Of a stretch of 21,273 bases of DNA, positions 1 through 8,127 are shown one piece after another. The notes beneath the pieces were generated by a model. The model was not told the DNA's origin. It did no database searches and saw nothing but the letters and a program-made list of their open reading frames with translations. The stretch is from an uncultured Bacteroidaceae bacterium. Its GTDB lineage: Bacteria; Bacteroidota; Bacteroidia; Bacteroidales; Bacteroidaceae. The stretch is from contig CAKQYA010000038.1 of NCBI GenBank assembly GCA_934293005.1, positions 1-21,273 of the forward strand, written 5' to 3'. The translations under genes were made by a program, and so were the position numbers. How positions within the stretch are numbered: the stretch's first letter is position 1; each line of letters starts with the position of its first letter.

Positions 1-65
1 CGAACACTCGGAGATATTCATTTCTGTTTTTTATCCCAACTGGCTTATAATTCGGGAATTTTATC

Positions 66-73
66 TAAATTTG
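66..73 (+). promoter_or_regulatory. Putative promoter -7 box (TAAATTTG) for the DUF4186 gene
   Basis: TAAATTTG fits the Bacteroidota -7 consensus TAnnTTTG and lies about 40 bases before the ATG at 114. No good -33 TTTG stands 19-20 bases upstream, so the call rests on the -7 box and position. The bases to its left (1-65) hold no gene that I can support. Confidence 0.45.
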
Positions 74-113
74 CATCGTATTTCAGCATACGTTGTTACT
101 ATAAAAATAAGAA

Positions 114-572
114 ATGGCTAAACCGCATCAATACGTTGAACTGAATTTGTTTCCTGAGGAAGAAACGGAACAACAACAGAACTCTAACGGCAACAATGAT
201 CATGATTTCTGTTTCAGCAAAGAGTACGACTTAACAGACTTATTTGAAAGACTTTTCAGGTCTGACTTCCGCAGCCGATTCCATCTCTCAACGAAAGACA
301 AGGAATATATTGCCGAAAAAGGCTTGGCAACCATCCGTAAACATGCAGAAGATTTCGTTGCCAAACGACTTGCGCCTGCCGTAATTCCAAATGATGGAAA
401 ACAAACACCAATGAGAGGTCATCCCGTGTTTATCGCTCAACATGCAACAGGTTGCTGTTGCCGAGGCTGCTTCTCCAAATGGCATCACATACCAGCAGGA
501 ATACCATTGACGAAGGACGAACAGCAATACGCCGTAGCGGTATTGATGACGTGGATTGAGAAGCAAATCTGA
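114..572 (+). CDS. DUF4186 family protein
   Basis: The protein has 152 residues. Its C-terminal two thirds resemble the DUF4186 family: a GHPVFIAQHAT stretch, a cysteine cluster (GCCCRGC) and a KWH-IP motif followed by a short helical tail. The cysteines and histidines could bind a metal, but this is inference and no function is known for the family. The first 40 or so residues are acidic and glutamine/asparagine-rich and look disordered. The gene stands alone behind a putative promoter at 66-73, and a hairpin follows its stop at 586-617. There is no Shine-Dalgarno site, as is usual in Bacteroidota. The family assignment comes from memory of the conserved motif. Confidence 0.75.
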   Translation: MAKPHQYVELNLFPEEETEQQQNSNGNNDHDFCFSKEYDLTDLFERLFRSDFRSRFHLSTKDKEYIAEKGLATIRKHAEDFVAKRLAPAVIPNDGKQTPMRGHPVFIAQHATGCCCRGCFSKWHHIPAGIPLTKDEQQYAVAVLMTWIEKQI

Positions 573-585
573 AATGCATAAAAAG

Positions 586-617
586 TTTCGCAAGTGAACA
601 AAAACCAGCTTGCGAAA
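586..617 (+). terminator. Hairpin after the DUF4186 gene, possible terminator
   Basis: A 9-bp perfect inverted repeat, TTTCGCAAG (586-594) with CTTGCGAAA (609-617), has a 14-base loop and starts 14 bases after the stop. The plus-strand tail (GTTCTATTT) is only moderately T-rich, so termination strength is uncertain. Confidence 0.45.
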
Positions 618-638
618 GTTCTATTTATAAAAAACAAG

Positions 639-646
639 TAACTTTG
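639..646 (+). promoter_or_regulatory. Putative promoter -7 box (TAACTTTG) of the pot operon
   Basis: TAACTTTG is a full match to the Bacteroidota -7 consensus, 45 bases before the potA ATG at 691. The -33 element is weak (an AGTT at 617-620). The same -7 octamer occurs at 13871 and 16404. Confidence 0.6.
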
Positions 647-690
647 TACACATTTTTGTTTCCAAATAACAAAACAACAGATAAATACAC

Positions 691-1062
691 ATGTGCATAT
701 CAGAACAACATATCATCGACATCAAAAACATTCACAAAAGGTTCGGAGACAAGATAGCTCTGAAAGACATCAACCTTCATGTGCGCAAGGGAGAATTCAT
801 GACCATACTTGGACCATCAGGATGTGGAAAGACAACACTCCTCAGACTGCTTGCAGGCTTTGAGACGGCTTCGGAAGGCGTCATAGCAATCAGCGGCAAG
901 GATGTCACAGGACAGCCTCCATATAAGCGCAACGTCAATACTGTGTTTCAGAAATATGCGCTCTTCCCTCACCTGAACGTGTTTGATAATATTGCCTTCG
1001 GACTCAAACTGAAAGGAACAGCAAAAAAACAAGATAAACATGAAAGTGAAACGCGCACTTAA
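691..1062 (+). CDS. potA: PotA N-terminal part: spermidine/putrescine ABC transporter ATPase, interrupted by a frameshift
   Basis: This 123-residue ORF is the N-terminal half of an ABC ATPase that would energise polyamine import at the cytoplasmic face of the inner membrane. It has the Walker A motif GPSGCGKTT (residues 41-49) and the Q-loop FQKYALFPH (Q87), and then breaks off. The reading frame changes at an A7 run (1023-1029), after which this frame reaches a stop at 1060-1062. The ABC signature, Walker B and H-loop lie in the overlapping ORF at 1040-2068. Removing one A joins the two into a 458-residue protein, about the length expected for PotA in Bacteroidota. This half alone cannot hydrolyse ATP. 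It may be a pseudogene, a sequencing error in a homopolymer, or a gene read by slippage. Confidence 0.85.
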   Translation: MCISEQHIIDIKNIHKRFGDKIALKDINLHVRKGEFMTILGPSGCGKTTLLRLLAGFETASEGVIAISGKDVTGQPPYKRNVNTVFQKYALFPHLNVFDNIAFGLKLKGTAKKQDKHESETRT

Positions 1063-2068
1063 AATGGTGAACATGAGCGGCTATGATTATCGCGACGTCA
1101 ACTCATTGTCGGGCGGACAGCAACAACGCATAGCCATAGCCCGTGCCATAGTCAATGAGCCTGAGGTTCTTTTGCTTGACGAGCCTCTTGCAGCCCTCGA
1201 CCTCAAGATGCGCAAAGACATGCAGCTCGAGTTGAAAGAGATGCATGAACGCTTAGGCATCACCTTCATATATGTGACACACGATCAAGAAGAAGCACTA
1301 ACACTAAGCGACCGCATCGTGGTGATGAGCGAAGGAGAAATACAACAGATAGGCACACCTACCGACATCTACAATGAACCAGTAAATGCTTTCGTGGCCA
1401 ACTTTATCGGTGAAAGCAACATTCTCGACGGCACTATGCTCCACGACTGCCTGGTACATGTGGCGGGGAAAGACATACCTTGTGTAGATAAAAGTTTCAG
1501 CAAAGACGAGTTGGTGGATGTAGTGATCCGTCCAGAGGACATAGAGGTGTACAGCGAGTCAGATAGCACTCAATTTGTTGGCAAAATAACATCTTGCATC
1601 TTCAAGGGCGTGCATTATGAGATGTGGGCCACTACAGACAATGGATACGAATGGCTCATACAAAACTACAAGCACTTCGATGTAGGCCAGACTGTTGGCA
1701 TGAGCATCAGACCCGACAACATACACATAATGAAAAAAGAACGAACCGAGAATGTCTTTGAAGCAAAAATGTCTGGCAAAGACACTATAGAACTGCTTGG
1801 CTGCGAAATTCGCCATGATTTGCCACAAGCTACCAACGGAAATAATCTCGTCAGGGCCACTGTGGCATTTGATAAGATTGAACTTTTCGACAATGAGGAA
1901 GAGGGCACATTCATGGGCGACATCAGTTTCATCCTTTTCAAGGGCAATCACTATCATCTCACCATCGACACAGACTGGGGCGAGAAGATATACGTGGACA
2001 CTCACGATATATGGGATTTGGGCGACCATGTGGCAATAACAATACCAGACGAAGCCATTAATATATAG
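1040..2068 (+). CDS. potA: PotA C-terminal part: signature, Walker B, H-loop and TOBE-like region
   Basis: This 342-residue ORF continues the potA product in another frame. It carries the ABC signature LSGGQ (residues 23-27), Walker B VLLLDE (43-48), the D-loop, and the H-loop histidine in VTHDQEEA (H81). About 230 further residues follow, including two related segments (GKITSCIFKGVHYEM and GDISFILFKGNHYHL) that suggest duplicated TOBE-like subdomains. The in-frame ATG at 1040 lies within the preceding ORF and has no ribosome binding site, so independent initiation is possible but unsupported. The residues just before it in this frame (KINMKVKRALKMV) align with what I remember of intact homologues, which places the lesion in the A7 run. 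potB starts 12 bases after the stop. Confidence 0.85.
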   Translation: MKVKRALKMVNMSGYDYRDVNSLSGGQQQRIAIARAIVNEPEVLLLDEPLAALDLKMRKDMQLELKEMHERLGITFIYVTHDQEEALTLSDRIVVMSEGEIQQIGTPTDIYNEPVNAFVANFIGESNILDGTMLHDCLVHVAGKDIPCVDKSFSKDELVDVVIRPEDIEVYSESDSTQFVGKITSCIFKGVHYEMWATTDNGYEWLIQNYKHFDVGQTVGMSIRPDNIHIMKKERTENVFEAKMSGKDTIELLGCEIRHDLPQATNGNNLVRATVAFDKIELFDNEEEGTFMGDISFILFKGNHYHLTIDTDWGEKIYVDTHDIWDLGDHVAITIPDEAINI

Positions 2069-2080
2069 AACAGACATACA

Positions 2081-2881
2081 ATGAGACAATTATCATCACA
2101 CATAATGTCATTTTCTTCATCACGCCAAAGCTGGGCCATCCCTTATGCCATATTTGCCACGGTGTTTGTGGTGCTGCCACTTGTGCTCATCGCCGTGTTT
2201 GCATTCACCGATGAAGACGGCCACGTCACCCTATACAATTTTCAGAAGTTCATGGCCCACCAAGAAGCCATCAACACATTTGTATATTCCATAGGCATTG
2301 CATTTCTCAACACAATTATTTGCATAGCCCTTGGATACCCAGCCGCCTACATCCTGTCTCAGACAAAGATGAAATATGCGCCAACCATCATCACTTTGTT
2401 TATTCTGCCAATGTGGGTCAACGTGCTGGTGCGCACACTTGCCACAGTGGCATTGTTCGATTTTGCCGACATTCCACTTGGAGAGGAAGCGTTGCTCTTT
2501 GGCATGGTGTACAATTTCATTCCGTTCATGATATATCCTATCTACAACACACTCCAGAAGATGGACCGCAGCTATGTGGAAGCAGCCGAAGACCTCGGAG
2601 CATCCCCATGGCAATGCTTCTTCAAGGTTGTGCTGCCACTCTCCATGCCTGGCGTGGCAAGCGGCATACTTATGGTATTCATGCCCACCATTTCAACATT
2701 CGCCATCTCCGAACTGCTCACTATGAACAACATCAAGCTTTTCGGCACCACAATTCAAGAAAACATAAACAACTCCATGTGGAACTATGGCGCCGCTCTC
2801 TCGCTCATCATGCTCTTTCTCATAGGAGCATCCACATTCATAGCCAGTGATGACAGCCAAAAGGAAGGAGGCATGAAATGA
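2081..2881 (+). CDS. potB: PotB: spermidine/putrescine ABC transporter permease
   Basis: This 266-residue inner-membrane protein is one of the two permease subunits of the polyamine importer. Hydrophobic segments agree with the six-helix fold of the binding-protein-dependent permease family; the first is near residues 20-42 and the last near 240-258. The EAA loop that docks on the ATPase is clear (EAAEDLGASPWQ, then a conserved glycine and LPLSMPG). Length is normal for PotB. It begins 12 bases after potA, and its stop overlaps the potC start in an ATGA arrangement, so the two are translationally coupled. Polyamine specificity is inferred from operon context and similarity to PotB; the permease alone does not prove the substrate. 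Confidence 0.92.
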   Translation: MRQLSSHIMSFSSSRQSWAIPYAIFATVFVVLPLVLIAVFAFTDEDGHVTLYNFQKFMAHQEAINTFVYSIGIAFLNTIICIALGYPAAYILSQTKMKYAPTIITLFILPMWVNVLVRTLATVALFDFADIPLGEEALLFGMVYNFIPFMIYPIYNTLQKMDRSYVEAAEDLGASPWQCFFKVVLPLSMPGVASGILMVFMPTISTFAISELLTMNNIKLFGTTIQENINNSMWNYGAALSLIMLFLIGASTFIASDDSQKEGGMK

Positions 2882-3705
2882 AACATAGCCTTCTTTGCAA
2901 AGAACAAATGAAGAAAATATTCTGTCAGGGCTACTTGTGGCTGCTGCTACTGCTGCTATATTCTCCAATAGCCATCATAATGATATATTCATTCACAGAA
3001 GCAAAAGTGATGGGCAACTGGACAGGTTTCTCCTTACAGCTGTACAAGAACCTTTTTGTTGCAGAATCACACCACTCACTTACAGCGGCACTCGTCAACA
3101 CCATCTCCATAGCGTTAGTCACAGCTACAGCCAGCACCATCTTTGGCACATTCACAGCCATAGGCATCCACAACCTGCGCAACAGGCAGATTCGCCAAGC
3201 CATATCATTTGTCAACACAATACCCATTCTCAATGGCGACGTCATCATAGGCATATCCCTTTTCCTGCTCTTCATCACCTTGGGCATACCTCAAGGCTAC
3301 ACAACCGTAGTGCTATCGCACATCACATTTTGCCTGCCATATGTCATCCTTTGTGTGCTGCCAAGACTAAAGCAGATGAACCCCAACCTCTACGAGGCCG
3401 CTCTCGACCTCGGAGCCACCCCTTTCCAAGCTCTGCGCAAGATAATCATTCCAGAGATTCTGCCAGGCATGGTGTCTGGCTTCATGCTTGCCGTCACTAT
3501 GAGCATCGATGACTTTGCCGTAACCATATTCACTATCGGCAACGAAGGATTGGAAACACTATCCACCTACATCTATGCCGATGCGCGCAAAGGCGGACTC
3601 ACTCCTGAGTTGCGTCCACTCAGCACTATAATATTCATTGTAGTGCTTATAATGCTCACCGTAATCAACAAACGCACAAAAAGCTATGGAAACAAGAAAG
3701 CGTAA
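2878..3705 (+). CDS. potC: PotC: spermidine/putrescine ABC transporter permease
   Basis: This 275-residue permease is the partner of PotB. It has a strongly hydrophobic first helix (WLLLLLLYSPIAIIMI) and the EAA loop EAALDLGATPFQALRKI with LPG downstream, typical of PotC. The start at 2878 overlaps the potB stop (ATGA) and has a real Shine-Dalgarno site, GGAGG at 2867-2871 with a 6-base gap, which is unusual in this window. A second ATG at 2908 would give a 265-residue protein closer to the length of E. coli PotC, so the first ten residues are uncertain. The end of the gene overlaps potD by 20 bases. Confidence 0.92.
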   Translation: MKHSLLCKEQMKKIFCQGYLWLLLLLLYSPIAIIMIYSFTEAKVMGNWTGFSLQLYKNLFVAESHHSLTAALVNTISIALVTATASTIFGTFTAIGIHNLRNRQIRQAISFVNTIPILNGDVIIGISLFLLFITLGIPQGYTTVVLSHITFCLPYVILCVLPRLKQMNPNLYEAALDLGATPFQALRKIIIPEILPGMVSGFMLAVTMSIDDFAVTIFTIGNEGLETLSTYIYADARKGGLTPELRPLSTIIFIVVLIMLTVINKRTKSYGNKKA

Positions 3706-5092
3706 CGACACTCGCAACGAAAACACTTCATTCTGTCTGCGCCTAACAGCCTTCGCCTGCAAAATGCTCACAGCATTTATCGCCGCACTTTCTTTTGCCT
3801 CATGCTACCAGAACGAGAACCGTGATGAGATTTTAAAGGTATACAACTGGGCCGACTACATTGACGAAAAAGTACTGACAGATTTTCCACAATGGTATGA
3901 GAGACAAACAGGAAAGAAAATCAGAGTCATCTACCAGACATTTGACATCAATGAAGTGATGCTAACAAAAATTGAGCGCGGACACGAAGATTATGACGTT
4001 GTGTGCCCATCAGAATACATCATAGAACGCATGTTGCGCAAAAATCTACTCTTGCCCATAGACACATGTTTTGGCAACACACCCAACTACATCAACAATG
4101 TGTCGCCATACATCATTCAGCAAATAGACGCCACAAGCAACAATGGCCGCATTGCACACCGCTATGCAGTGCCATACATGTGGGGCACATGCGGCATCTT
4201 ATACAATAAAGCGCACGTGCCACAAAAGGACGCCAAAACATGGGGCACCCTATGGAACAAACGCTATCGCGGCAAACTTCTCATGAAAGACTCTTACCGC
4301 GACTCTTATGGCACAGCTCTCATATGGGCTCACCACAAAGAATTGGCGCAAGGGAGCATGACTGTGGACCAACTGATGAACGACTATTCTCCATCTGCCA
4401 TAAACACAGTTCTGAAACATCTAAAGGCCCTGAAGCCAAACATTGAAGGATGGGAAGCTGACTTTGGCAAGGAGACCATGACAAAAGGCAAAGCATGGCT
4501 CAACATGACATGGAGCGGTGACGCAGCATGGGCCATAGATGAAGCAGATAAAGTTGGTGTGAAACTCGGATATGAAGTGCCAGATGAAGGCAGCAACGTT
4601 TGGTTTGACGGCTGGGTCATCCCACGCTACTCGCGCAATTCCAAAGCTGCAGCCTTCTTCATCAACTACTTATGCCAAACACATGCAGCCATTGCCAACA
4701 TGAAAACAACAGGCTATGTGAGCAGCGTGGCCAGCAAAGAAATACTTGAATCCATGAGCGACACAAAGGCTTACCCACAAGAGACAGACCTGTCCTATTT
4801 CTTTGGCGAAGCCGGACACAAGGCACATCTCAACCCCATAATGTACCCTGACAGCAGCGTTGTGGCGCGTTGCGCCATGATTCACGATGCAGGAGACCAT
4901 ATGGCAGAGGTTCTCGACATGTGGTCAAAGGTGAAAGGTGATAATCTCAGAAACGGGCTTGCCATATTCCTTCTATCTGTCATAACCATACTTACGGCAT
5001 TTGTAGCCGTCAAGAAATACAAGCTATACAAGCACAAGCGCCTGTCAAGAAAGCATAGAAGGCACCACGTCATCAGGCTTAGCATGAAATAG
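3686..5092 (+). CDS. potD: PotD-like polyamine-binding lipoprotein with a C-terminal membrane anchor
   Basis: This is the solute-binding subunit of the importer, 468 residues, longer than the roughly 350 of E. coli PotD. A basic N-terminus, a hydrophobic stretch and a lipobox ending at C40 (FASC) mark it as a lipoprotein. The binding-protein fold spans about residues 48-415: YNWADYI near the start, PYMWGT (163-168), TWSG with W276, and VWFDGW with W306 and D308, which correspond to tryptophan and aspartate ligands of PotD. At the acidic ligand pair of E. coli PotD this protein has KDSYRDS (201-207), so one acid seems replaced. After the domain comes a transmembrane helix (about 424-442) and a very basic tail, an additional anchor. 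Start chosen at 3686; M27 would leave a poor signal sequence. Confidence 0.88.
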   Translation: METRKRNDTRNENTSFCLRLTAFACKMLTAFIAALSFASCYQNENRDEILKVYNWADYIDEKVLTDFPQWYERQTGKKIRVIYQTFDINEVMLTKIERGHEDYDVVCPSEYIIERMLRKNLLLPIDTCFGNTPNYINNVSPYIIQQIDATSNNGRIAHRYAVPYMWGTCGILYNKAHVPQKDAKTWGTLWNKRYRGKLLMKDSYRDSYGTALIWAHHKELAQGSMTVDQLMNDYSPSAINTVLKHLKALKPNIEGWEADFGKETMTKGKAWLNMTWSGDAAWAIDEADKVGVKLGYEVPDEGSNVWFDGWVIPRYSRNSKAAAFFINYLCQTHAAIANMKTTGYVSSVASKEILESMSDTKAYPQETDLSYFFGEAGHKAHLNPIMYPDSSVVARCAMIHDAGDHMAEVLDMWSKVKGDNLRNGLAIFLLSVITILTAFVAVKKYKLYKHKRLSRKHRRHHVIRLSMK

Positions 5093-5169
5093 CATTATTC
5101 CCATTAGGCAAAGAAACATGACAAAACAAGAAGCACAACAGCACATCTTATGCAAAATCACACAATCAA

Positions 5170-6027
5170 ATGAGCAATAATAAACACTATACATCATTAT
5201 ATAAATGGGGCAAGCCGTTATTAGCAGCTGCAGTGTTCGCCATGTGCCAAACTCTTACAGGCATAATGCTATACGCCACAAACAAAACCGTCAACGATAT
5301 AAATAAGAAATGCATTAACTGTGACAGCGGCACAGAACACCTGCTTACACCATCACAACTTGCTTTGGCCATCCTCATCAGTGGAATGGCTACGGTGTGG
5401 ATCATAAACAAAATGAATATGATAAGATGGAAAGAGACATTCAGGACAAACCGCATAGATTGCACTACAGCCATATATGCCATAGCAGGTTCTGCCGCAG
5501 GAATATTTTCTACCAACATCATGCTTGAATTATTGGGTGTGCCCAATTCGATGGAAGACACTTTCCAGACCATGAGCAATTCCACATTCTGTATAACCAG
5601 TATTGCTATCACAGGACCTGTGGCAGAAGAACTCATATTCAGAGAAGGCATTCAAGGCACCTTACTCAGAAACGGTGTCAAGCCATGGATGAGCATAGTT
5701 GGATCGGCTATAATATTTGGCATAATACACTTCAACTGGATGCAGACGATAGGAGCTGCATGCATTGGCACATGCCTGGCTGTAGTGTACTGGAAAACAC
5801 GCAGCATCATGCTCACATGCATCATACACATCGCCAACAACAGTATGGCAGTAGGAAATATTATATTGATTAACACAAACAAGGAATTGCCAAGCGCAAC
5901 TGAAATGTTCGGAAGCGTGCATGGCGCAACAGCAACATTGATAATATGTCTTATTGCCAGCATCAGTTGTTTAACGCTTATGTGCAAACACCATGACCGC
6001 CACAAGGAATCAAATGCAGCGTATTGA
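5170..6027 (+). CDS. CPBP family intramembrane glutamic endopeptidase (Abi/CAAX protease-like)
   Basis: This 285-residue multi-pass membrane protein has the three motifs of the CPBP (Abi, CAAX-protease-like) family: EELIFR with E153, E154 and R158; FGIIHF with H187; and HIANN with H220 and the asparagine pair 223-224. These form the catalytic site in Rce1-like enzymes. Hydrophobic segments surround them and also occupy residues about 15-35, 62-80 and 100-120, and the C-terminus ends in another helix followed by a His- and Lys-containing tail. Bacterial members act in prenyl-protein-like processing, bacteriocin self-immunity or are unassigned, so the substrate is unknown. No bacteriocin gene is adjacent. 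It lies 77 bases after potD with no terminator seen, so read-through is possible. Confidence 0.85.
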   Translation: MSNNKHYTSLYKWGKPLLAAAVFAMCQTLTGIMLYATNKTVNDINKKCINCDSGTEHLLTPSQLALAILISGMATVWIINKMNMIRWKETFRTNRIDCTTAIYAIAGSAAGIFSTNIMLELLGVPNSMEDTFQTMSNSTFCITSIAITGPVAEELIFREGIQGTLLRNGVKPWMSIVGSAIIFGIIHFNWMQTIGAACIGTCLAVVYWKTRSIMLTCIIHIANNSMAVGNIILINTNKELPSATEMFGSVHGATATLIICLIASISCLTLMCKHHDRHKESNAAY

Positions 6028-6081
6028 AAGTTGAAAACAACAAATAAATCTATTTATTATCTTTCATTCAGTTTTTTATAT

Positions 6082-6089
6082 TACCTTTG
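6082..6089 (+). promoter_or_regulatory. Putative promoter -7 box (TACCTTTG) for sppA
   Basis: TACCTTTG fits TAnnTTTG exactly. The upstream region is T-rich with TTTC at 6062-6065, a weak -33 candidate at short spacing. Transcription would begin near 6096, in front of both candidate sppA starts (6155 and 6209). Confidence 0.5.
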
Positions 6090-6208
6090 CCCTGTCATTA
6101 CAAAGCCAACGCAAGAGCAGACCATAGAAAAACACTCATAAACGCTGGCTGCTGATGAACAACAGCAAATCAACAACAAAAAAACTTAACGCAAATCATT
6201 ATCCTACA

Positions 6209-7993
6209 ATGAAACATTTCTTTAAAAACGTATTGTCTACTGTGGTAGGCATATTTGTAGCGATGGCTTTGTTGTCGTTACTTGGCCTCTTCAGCATATT
6301 TGGCATTGCAGCCATAAGCAGCGCCCCATCACAAGTTGATGCCAACAGCGTGTTGATGTTAGATCTGAAAGGTTCAATCAATGAGAGAAGCCAAGAAGAC
6401 CCATGGTCTGCAATCATTGGCAATGATGCTATGCAATCACAAGGTCTCGATGATATCATCACCGCAATAAGCATGGCCAAAGATGAGAAAAAAGTCAAAG
6501 GCATCTACATCAAGGCAGGAACCTTCACTGGCGCACGCCCAGCCACACTGAAAGCCATACGCCGCGCTTTGACCGATTTCAAAAAAAGCGGAAAGTTTGT
6601 TGTGGCATACGGCGACACCTATACACAAGGAGCCTACTACATCTGTTCCGTAGCCGACTCTGTGCTGATAAACCCTCAAGGCATGATTGACTGGTGCGGA
6701 CTAAGCAGCCAAGTCGTGTATTACAAAGATTTGCTGGACAAGATTGGAGTGGAGATGCAAATTGTGAAGGTCGGCACATACAAAAGTGCAGTAGAACCTT
6801 ACATTCTCAATGAGATGAGCGAAGCCAATCGCGAACAGATATCAACCTACTGCAGCGAAACATGGAACGAGATGGTGATGGATGTGTCAAAGAGCCGAAA
6901 ACTGTCAGCAGACAAATTGAATGCGTTGGCCGACTCGTCCATGCTGATGCGCGGCGCAAACACTTACAAGACATCTAAACTTGTAGACAAATTAGCATAC
7001 AGCGACCAAGTATCAAACACCATAGCTGCCATGATGGGCAAGGATTCGGAAGAAGACTACCACATTGTAAAAGTGAGCGACATGGTTCAGAAAGCATCAA
7101 GCACACCTAAAGGACTCGGAGGCAAAGCCGTCGCTGTCTACTACGCAGTGGGCAACATAGTCAACGAACCATCAGGCAGCTTCTCCTCAGAGGATGAGAT
7201 TGCAGGTTCAAAAGTGATAAAAGACTTAAAAGAGCTGGCCGACAATGATGATATAAAAGCCGTTGTTCTGCGAGTCAACTCTGGAGGCGGTTCAGCCTAT
7301 GCAAGCGAACAGATATGGCACCAAGTGATGAATATCAAAGCCAAGAAACCTATTGTTGTAAGCATGGGCGACCTTGCAGCTTCTGGTGGATACTATATAA
7401 GCTGCGCTGCCGACTACATATATGCAGAACCAACAACATTAACAGGTTCTATAGGCATCTTCGGCATGTTCCCCAATGCCGGAAAACTGCTTAACGACAA
7501 GCTGGGCGTGCATTTCAGCACAGTTAAGACCAATGCCATGTCCGACTTTGGTGATGTCACCCGTGCCTTCACCCCCGAAGAGCGTGCTATGGCGCAAGCT
7601 TACATCAACAAAGGATATGATCTTTTCACTCGCAGATGCGCAGACGGCAGAAAGATGCATCAAAACGAAATAAAAGCCATTGGCGAGGGACGCATTTGGA
7701 CAGGAGCGCATGCCCAAAAGATTGGTCTTGTCGATGAACTTGGCAGCCTAAATGATGCCATAGAAAAGGCCAAGAAACTTGCCAAGATTGACGATGCTAC
7801 CGTGATGGTTTATCCTGCCAAAACAAGCACGCTTGAAAGCATATTGGGAAGCCTCACAGAAAGTAGCATCACAGACAGCAAGATGCAGGAAGCGCTTGGC
7901 GAATACTATAATGTATTTTCAGAAATAAAGAATGCAAACAAAAAAACAGGTTTGCAAGCCAGCATGCCGTATAGCTTGATACTTAACCTGTAA
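6209..7993 (+). CDS. sppA: Signal peptide peptidase SppA, 67 kDa type (peptidase family S49)
   Basis: This inner-membrane serine protease degrades signal peptides after secretion. The ORF is open from an ATG at 6155 (612 residues), but I choose 6209 (594 residues) because the protein then begins MKHFFKN directly before the single N-terminal membrane helix, as in homologues. There are two tandem S49-type domains, as in the E. coli enzyme. Counted from 6155, the general-base lysine is K210 (TYKSAVEPY) and the nucleophile is S410 (AASGGYY), which nearly equal K209 and S409 of E. coli SppA. GSIGIFGMF and the late GRIWTGAHA motif are also typical. It has its own putative promoter and ends at a strong hairpin terminator. 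Confidence 0.94.
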   Translation: MKHFFKNVLSTVVGIFVAMALLSLLGLFSIFGIAAISSAPSQVDANSVLMLDLKGSINERSQEDPWSAIIGNDAMQSQGLDDIITAISMAKDEKKVKGIYIKAGTFTGARPATLKAIRRALTDFKKSGKFVVAYGDTYTQGAYYICSVADSVLINPQGMIDWCGLSSQVVYYKDLLDKIGVEMQIVKVGTYKSAVEPYILNEMSEANREQISTYCSETWNEMVMDVSKSRKLSADKLNALADSSMLMRGANTYKTSKLVDKLAYSDQVSNTIAAMMGKDSEEDYHIVKVSDMVQKASSTPKGLGGKAVAVYYAVGNIVNEPSGSFSSEDEIAGSKVIKDLKELADNDDIKAVVLRVNSGGGSAYASEQIWHQVMNIKAKKPIVVSMGDLAASGGYYISCAADYIYAEPTTLTGSIGIFGMFPNAGKLLNDKLGVHFSTVKTNAMSDFGDVTRAFTPEERAMAQAYINKGYDLFTRRCADGRKMHQNEIKAIGEGRIWTGAHAQKIGLVDELGSLNDAIEKAKKLAKIDDATVMVYPAKTSTLESILGSLTESSITDSKMQEALGEYYNVFSEIKNANKKTGLQASMPYSLILNL

Positions 7994-8020
7994 TTGCCAC
8001 ACAATTAATAACTATTTTAA

Positions 8021-8057
8021 ACATCAAGGCGGACCTGTGAAAAGTCCGCCTTGATGT
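8021..8057. terminator. Bidirectional intrinsic terminator between sppA and hisB
   Basis: A perfect 14-bp inverted repeat, ACATCAAGGCGGAC (8021-8034) with its complement at 8044-8057, has a 9-base loop. The plus-strand tail is ATTATTGTTTAAT, and on the minus strand the hairpin is followed by a T-containing AT-rich tail. It lies between two convergent genes and probably ends both transcripts. Confidence 0.85.
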
Positions 8058-8127
8058 ATTATTGTTTAATCATACAATATATAATAAGCCCTTTATAAAG
8101 CAAAGAAGCGAGTGTATAGCCAATATC

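Noticed and set aside
1..143. A possible 3' end of an upstream gene in frame 1, open from base 1 to a stop at 142
   Set aside because: The translation shows no recognisable motif, contains a promoter-like box and overlaps the DUF4186 start. A second frame is open almost as far, so openness here is not informative.
2320..3512. Long plus-strand ORFs in other frames over potB and potC (2320-2850 and 2895-3512)
   Set aside because: They overlap well-supported permease genes. Their translations are His-, Ser- and Arg-rich and look like frame shadows.
5170..6027. CPBP protease considered as a bacteriocin immunity or phage defence gene
   Set aside because: The catalytic motifs support the protease family, but no bacteriocin precursor, export or defence gene is adjacent, so a specific role cannot be supported.
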